Positions 6,431 through 6,431 of a DNA stretch of 6,431 bases are shown piece by piece (within the stretch, counting starts at the first letter, position 1; the number at the start of each line of letters is the position of its first letter). The DNA is taken from NCBI GenBank assembly GCA_903904765.1, contig CAIVEA010000621.1, forward strand, positions 1 through 6,431, given 5' to 3'. The DNA comes from an uncultured Chloroflexota bacterium. Its GTDB lineage: Bacteria; Chloroflexota; Anaerolineae; Aggregatilineales; Phototrophicaceae. The notes under the pieces are model-generated. The model saw only the letters and a list, made by a program, of their open reading frames with translations. It had not been told where the DNA came from and did no database searches. Made by a program: the position numbers and the translations under genes.

Positions 6431-6431
6431 G

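Noticed and set aside
6384..6431. Plus-strand frame starting ATG 6384 and open to the edge
   Set aside because: The purine-rich AGAGAGG directly abuts the ATG with no spacer, no convincing plus-strand promoter is seen, and the minus-strand C-terminus explains the same bases at least as well.
1..6431. CRISPR array, mobile element, tRNA/rRNA or defence system
   Set aside because: No spaced direct repeats, transposase motifs, terminal inverted repeats, structured RNA genes or defence-type domains were found on either strand by reading.

Overview
The window looks like chromosomal DNA from a GC-rich, environmental bacterium. The REC-first histidine kinases without membrane segments, together with the split transketolase in a sugar operon, suggest a Chloroflexota (Anaerolineae-like) or similar lineage. 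That assignment is an inference from gene style, not a match I could test.

Left part (1-2237, plus strand): two tandem, paralogous cytosolic signalling proteins. Each has an N-terminal receiver domain, a helical linker, a HisKA dimerisation/phosphoacceptor domain and a C-terminal HATPase domain. The first is cut by the window edge. The second is complete, starts 21 bases after the first stop, and has its own AGGAG ribosome binding site. Neither has a visible sensor or membrane segment, so input probably comes by phosphotransfer to the receiver.

Middle (2238-2308): a short convergent intergenic region. It holds a perfect 9-bp hairpin whose T-tract lies on the minus strand, so it terminates the operon coming from the right.

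Right part (2309-6343, minus strand): what looks like a complete four-gene sugar-metabolism transcription unit. In order of transcription it has a promoter (TTGACA, 17-bp spacer, TATAGT), a transketolase N-terminal subunit (GTG start), a transketolase C-terminal subunit, a PfkB-family (fructokinase-like) sugar kinase and an aldose-1-epimerase-superfamily protein resembling DUF4432. The terminator at 2253-2278 closes it. Genes are 2 or 3 bases apart or overlap by ATGA, so they are probably translationally coupled. A reasonable model is anomer handling by the epimerase, phosphorylation of a (keto)sugar by the kinase, and ketol transfer by the two-subunit transketolase. The substrate is unknown. 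Two usual transketolase substrate-site residues appear changed (His to Tyr in the N subunit, Asp to Gly in the C subunit), which hints at a non-standard substrate.

The last bases (6368-6431) may hold the C-terminal end of another minus-strand gene, and also contain an 8-bp hairpin. I saw no tRNA, rRNA, CRISPR array, insertion sequence or defence system.
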